A stretch of DNA of 64,000 nt from Sisyra terminalis (Eukaryota > Arthropoda > Insecta > Neuroptera > Sisyridae), in assembly GCA_958496175.1 (NCBI GenBank), contig OY292274.1, positions 52,090,630-52,154,629 of the forward strand, written 5' to 3'. Shown here piece after piece: positions 58,858-64,000 of this stretch (position 1 is the stretch's first letter; the number at the start of each line of letters is the position of its first letter). The position numbers and the translations under genes are program-made. The notes under the pieces were generated by a model. That model was not told where the DNA came from. It did no database searches and was given only the letters and a program-made list of their open reading frames with translations.

Positions 58858-59406
58858 TACTAGACAGTAGAAGAACAACAGAATTTGATTCAAATTTTCC
58901 ACCTAATTTCTTTAAAAGTACTTTTTTTAAGACTTTTGAAGAACGGTATTTCTTAGATATTTATGAAAATATGAGATTATTTTCCTAAAACAAAATATTT
59001 GAACTTAATATTTTTGTGATCGGTTGCATTCCTTGGCCTGCCTTGACCATTTTTCCGGCCCGTGAGATTCATCACACTTTTCACTGTGGTGAAAACCAAT
59101 GAATTAAAATGTCTATAATATTCTTAAATTTAAGATAGAGAATTGGAGATTTATAATTTTATGTATAGCCTGCAAAGTTATGATGTATTTCCAAGTGGCC
59201 CATAATATCATTTGGGTTTTCCACCCTTGTACTAGACAGTAGAACAACAGGATTTGATTTTCCACCTAATTTCTTTAAAGGTACTTTTATTTTTTATTAA
59301 TATTTTCGAAGAAAAGCATTTCTTAGTTATTTATGAAATGTATGATCATTTTCCTTAGAAAAAATATTTAAACTTAATATTTTTGGAATCGGTTGCATTC
59401 CTGTAT
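58653..59406 (+). repeat. Tandem duplication of about 402 bp including most of the hAT MITE
   Basis: The block from ccggttcgtgagattcatca through the MITE right end, its target duplication and about 190 bp of flank (to atcggttgcattcct) is repeated from 59055. Because the second copy includes the flank and the tactagac duplication, the tandem event came after MITE insertion. Confidence 0.85.
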
Positions 59407-62400
59407 TTTGTGGACTATTGCAATATTGCAATTTGGTCACTATTAACAAGTATATTGCACTAATTCCCCATCAATTTGAAAGATACAATTTTTTCTGAGG
59501 TTTTCAATTATAGTGGAATGCAAGTTTGAAATATTAATGTATTACAAAACATTTTTTTCATTTTATTAGGGCACAGTTGTAGAGGGTTTGGGAAGATATT
59601 TAATAGGTTAGTTGTTTTGCATTAGTGTATATTATTAGAGATTCAGCTTAAATTGTTGCCTAACATAATTTAGTTGTACTAATTCAGCCGTTGTTGAACA
59701 CTTTTACGGAAAATTAGTTGGAAATGTTCTTTTTATAAAGTCATCAATATACATTCTTGCCACCCTCCTATAAATGTGAAGTTGCTTTTCAATTTAGGCC
59801 AACGTAAAACTTTAATTAGTAGCTGGTAGTTTGAAAGGCATTATCAAGCAGTTGTACACTTTTGTGTGTAGGTATATGTGTGAATATGTATTGGAGTTAT
59901 ATGCATATACATATATAAATGTGAGGAAGAGGGTGGTTAGGTGGCAGTTAATATAAGGGATGAAGAACGAGTGGACCACGGGGTTCATGTGTAACAAGAT
60001 GAAAGTGAATGTATATGGGGGTGTAGTTGTGTTAGAGAGAGATGAAGAGTAAAGTGTAAGCTCATGACAGAATATGCGTAAATGAGGGAGGTTGGGGTGA
60101 CGATGGTGGTTAGGAGCTTTGACAGGACAAGGCCGTCAGAGTGAAGTGTAGAGAAGAAGACGGCTGGGTCGCCTGAATTGGGAACAGAAATAGGAGAACG
60201 GCTGGGAAGAACGGGGAACACCAGGAGATTGTTGTTGCTGGTGCTGCGTCCACGACTATTACTACCACTACTATGCCTAAGACCGTGTCCCATCTCTCAC
60301 GGGTTCCCCTTTAAATCATATATCAACATCCCTTTCTGGTGCTAGCCATCCCAAATATTACCGTTAATATATTCTATTATCGTTCCGTTTCACTTTAACT
60401 TATTTAGAAACCCATTTATCGAAAACATACTCACTCTATGTAGATGTGATGCGTATATATGCACGCAGTCTATGTCCGTCAGTCGGTCCATTCGTCCGTA
60501 TGTCAGCTACTAAAGCATACACTATAATGTACGAGCTTTCGATTTGAGCTTTCATTAAATAGGTGAGCTCCTATTTATAGATACCTTTACATGAGTAGTA
60601 AAACTAAGTAGTACGTTTGCTGTGATTTTTTTAAATGTTTATATCATATTTAAGCCCCCGATAGCGATTTAAATATAATTGTTTTTATCTTCACTATTAT
60701 ATCCAATATGTATTCTTCGCTTTTATTTTCGAAAAACTTCTAATAACAGACATTTAACGTAACCATTATTGCTACATTCTTCGCATGGAAACTTAAATTC
60801 GGTGATTTGGAAATTTTTGCCTCCTTGTTAAACAATACTTTGTCGGTTTAATAATTTCTCGAATGCCTCTACAATTTGCCAGAAAGGATCACATATGAAC
60901 AATCTGGAAGAATATGAAATATATAAAGTTCACGAACTGAGACTAATATCTTTAATGACAAATTATTTAAAACACCTTGTATGCAATTTGCTTACAATTA
61001 AAACATTACCTGTCGATGACAGCTGAAGACTGTTGAAAGGCGTTGCAATAATGAAATCAAGCAATTGAGGCATGCGACATAAAAAAGTATTCATTAATTT
61101 GAAAAAAAAACTTTTGAAAAGTTGAAAAAAGAACAGTTACCTAACAAATTAGCTATTTATATTCAACTCTTTTATATTTAAGTTTGCGTATACAATTATA
61201 TGTGCTTAGTTATTAATAACTCTTATATTAAACCAATATATAGCCAAATTAATTTTCTTGCAAAGGAAGTATTACATATTAGTTTAATTATTGAATAGGT
61301 AATAATTAAACCAATTAGAACAGGAGTGATTAAATTATGATTTTATTTGCAATTTCTTTTGTAATACCTATTTATAATGTTGAGCTTTTATCTTTCAATA
61401 AATTTAACCAAAATTATAGTCATACTACAAAACGTCAATAGATGCATTTAGGGTTTAAACAGCCCTTAGCATAGTTCTGAATTTAAGGGTACGGTTACCT
61501 TTATTTTTATCGCCTCAACTGTAAGTTGCACAAATTGCTTGTTTCAAATAAGTATATTTACCATAAGTTAAAATACTTTAAAGAAGTTATTAAGCTATAA
61601 CAATTTTTACTTCTTTGATTATTATCATAATTAAGGAAGATTTTTTTATTTTTGTTCAATTAATAAAAAACAAACAGTAAAAGTAACTTTTGATTTGGAG
61701 GTTTTGCTATCTTTGGTGTACTTAAAATGTGAAATTTTAGTACTTTAATGACTATAAAGTAGGAAAGAAATTAATATTACATAATAAAATTTTAATTTCA
61801 ATTTGATCCAACCAAATATTATCGAAATTATATCCTAACCATATTATGTTATCGATAGGTTCCTTTAGATCTACAGGGTAACATTTAGTAATACAGACAA
61901 TAAAGGTACATTTTGTAATACAAAGTTCAACATATGCAATTTATATTATTGAAGTATATCTTTATAGATAGAACCTTTTTTTATAATTTAGTATTATATA
62001 CAATATAGGAATGTATAGTGCGTTTCTTATTTTGTTCATTATTTCAAGTTGATATTTTTAAGTTAATACTTTGAAATTTAAGGTTTGTAGACATTTGTGA
62101 GTTCAGTTTGAGTGGTAAAGATTAATATGTAGTCAGTTTATTATTCGGTATTATAGGATTAGTAACATTTTTTTCCGTTTTATTGTAAGTTAAACATTAA
62201 AAGGAAGATTTAAGATACACTTTTTATACAGAACAACAAAATCCATCCAAGATTTTGTATTTAGTTAAATGTTATATACGAATTATACCGTTTTTATAGA
62301 TCTCACAAATATTTGGTTGTGAAGTTTCGTGATCCGCATTTCGGTTTTGAAAATATAAACAAATTTTCAATATTAGGCTTTTTTCCACATTCACTGATCT

Positions 62401-62643
62401 AATAAAGCTTAATAATTTGTATTATGAAGATTCTTCTAAGTGAATTGCTTCATTATTTGAATTTTCATTGTTTTAAAACAATATAATTTGTAATGCCAAA
62501 TTTTCGGTTCATAAAGTTCAAATTTCATGATAGTGGTTAGATGCTAAACTAGACATAGCGATAGTCTTCATTCAATTCATCAACCAAATATTAACAATGT
62601 AATAAGTCATTGATTTATTCAATAATATACATTCTACTTTTTT
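59407..62643. other. Gene-free stretch with one GC-richer patch and a decayed hammerhead-like module
   Basis: 59840-60320 is clearly GC-richer and purine-rich on the plus strand. A 102-codon minus-strand frame there (MGHGLRHSSGSNSRGRSTSN onward) has an ATG but no family resemblance and no donor. At 61010-61060 a sequence with gatgacagctgaagactg, ttgaaaggcgttgcaat resembles the 12.0-kb hammerhead-like repeat. Confidence 0.35.
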
Positions 62644-62824
62644 TGGTGATTTTTTTTATTACTAACTGACGCTTTATAACTACCAAGATCTTTAGCGATT
62701 CTAGAGTTAATAAAAATCCGTAAATCGAGAAATATTGAAAAATTTTTGATACAAGAATCGAACCCAATAACTTCAAGTTTTGGGACAACCACCTTGACCA
62801 CTCGGTCTCCAGTTGGCATATTAA
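62644..62824 (-). mobile_element. tRNA-derived SINE, best-preserved copy
   Basis: On the minus strand: gccaactggagaccgagtgg with box A-like gagtggtcaaggtgg, then box B gggttcgattc, then the body tttttcaatatttctcgatt, tacgg, taactctagaatcgctaaag and an A-rich tail. The spacing of the two boxes fits a tRNA-type polymerase III promoter. Confidence 0.75.
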
Positions 62825-63159
62825 TTTTTCTTTTTAACAAAAGTATACAAACATTAACAGTTGAGCTTTAATGACTTGAATTAAAAGCTGAAGCTTAAAC
62901 AAAACAATGATACGCTTTTGAATATTTTTTTAATATTTACTCGACAATATTGAAAAAAAAAACATTAACGAATTATTATTTTAACAACTATCTAACTAAA
63001 TTGATATGCACAGTGCTAGATTATTAATTTATTTAGCCGTAAATATTTTAAGGCCCAAATCTTCCAAATATGTTTTTTGACTGTAGAGTTAGCTTAAATT
63101 TGAATACAAATACTTATAATAATGCAGGTATTATCGATCAGTTTAATACATGTACCTAT

Positions 63160-64000
63160 GTACATTACATTGGGCCAAAAAAAATCGACTATTTTTTTTT
63201 GAAAAGTATATCGAAAATATTGTTCAAGGTGACAAAAAAAAATATCGGGAAGGTTTGAGCCCTTTATATTAAGAGGTCTATTATCTTTAATTTCGATTAT
63301 TTGTGATTTCATTTTTGCGTCAATGCTGTCAAACTATCAAGGTAAAAAAAATCATCTGTAAATATATCTATATAAAATTAAATTCCCTATAAAAAAACAT
63401 ACATTTGAAAATTTTCGGCAGACACGCCGTTTCCGAATAATCAAGCTTTAAACATTGATATAACTTTTAGATTTATCTTCTTTATTTTGGAATTTTGTAA
63501 CTAACGAAAAAATAAATATATAGAAATGAACAATATAGATTCTTGAAGAGAATTTAATGTTCTACAAAAAAGGTCTCTTAACGTTTTTACATAAAATCTC
63601 TCTTTCAAAATTGGTTCAACAACGAAAAAAACAATAATTTAATTTTTCCCTCAATTTTAATTGTGAATAATTTTTGAAAGAGTGATTTTATGTAAAAACG
63701 TTAAGAAACCTTTTTTGTAGAACATTAAATTCCCTTCAAGAATCTATATTGTTCATTTCTATATATTTATTTGTTCGTTAGTTACAAAATTTTAAAATAA
63801 AGGAGATAAATCAAAAAAATATATCAATGTTTAAACTTTGATTATTTGGAAACGGCGTGTCTGGCGAAAATTTTCATAGATACATTTTTTGTAGGAAATT
63901 TAATTTTATATAAATATATGCGCAGATAAATTTTTTTACCTTGATAGTTTGACAGCATTGACGCAAAAATTAAAGCACAAATAAAAAATCGAAATTAAAG
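63160..64000. repeat. Large palindrome, right arm cut by the window end
   Basis: The left arm (63160-63615) is the reverse complement of 63665-64000, around a spacer of about 50 bp. Each arm contains ggaaacggcgtgtctggcg and gacagcattgacgcaaaaat. The plus-orientation arm matches the solo arm at 2096-2565. Short frames on both strands inside the arms are not supported as genes. Confidence 0.85.

Noticed and set aside
63070..63312. Short frames on both strands in the end palindrome
   Set aside because: They lie in the foldback arm, differ between the arm copies, and show no protein family.

Overview
The window is AT-rich animal DNA, almost certainly from an insect or another arthropod. The main evidence is a split, intron-containing gene of the MRL (Mig-10/RIAM/Lamellipodin; Drosophila pico) family, a Jockey-type LINE, mariner, hAT and pogo-like elements, a tRNA-derived SINE family, and a 5S rRNA sequence of the arthropod type. 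No bacterial-style operons, CRISPR arrays or complete tRNA genes were seen. Species cannot be named from the sequence alone.

Layout. 0-3.3 kb: a palindromic MITE, SINE copies, a broken Jockey-like LINE 3' end, and a solo arm of a large foldback repeat. 3.3-22.3 kb: AT-rich DNA that is probably intronic and upstream sequence of the MRL gene. It has a few candidate 5' exons (3328-3495, 8160-8279, 22306 onward) and many short DNA transposons. 23.1-28.2 kb: six well-supported exons with clean GT/AG borders that join in phase to 1091 codons plus stop. They encode an acidic helix, RA and PH domains, and long proline-rich and serine-rich tails. 28.2-32.2 kb: 3' UTR and AT-rich flank. 32.25-37.08 kb: a 120-nt 5S rRNA gene cut in two by a 4.7-kb LINE with a poly(A) tail and an 11-bp target duplication; both LINE ORFs are open. 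37-52 kb: a long gene-free stretch with a 75-bp minisatellite, a foldback element, and a composite of 300-bp direct repeats around a 1.4-kb palindrome. 52-64 kb: a second mariner copy, a pogo-like relic with a zinc-finger tail, a tandemly duplicated hAT MITE, a SINE, and a palindromic repeat that runs off the window end.

The most striking system is the LINE in the 5S gene. The element begins with 18 nt that are themselves 5S-like, followed by a tRNA D-arm-like (box A) stretch. This suggests a Jockey-type element that uses 5S rRNA genes as its home. The second theme is a set of hammerhead-ribozyme-like modules inside short palindromic repeats. Two of them (about 4.36 kb + strand and 12.0 kb - strand) keep the CUGANGA and GAAA boxes, a perfect stem II, a closable stem III and a UC cleavage site, with one extra base before stem II.
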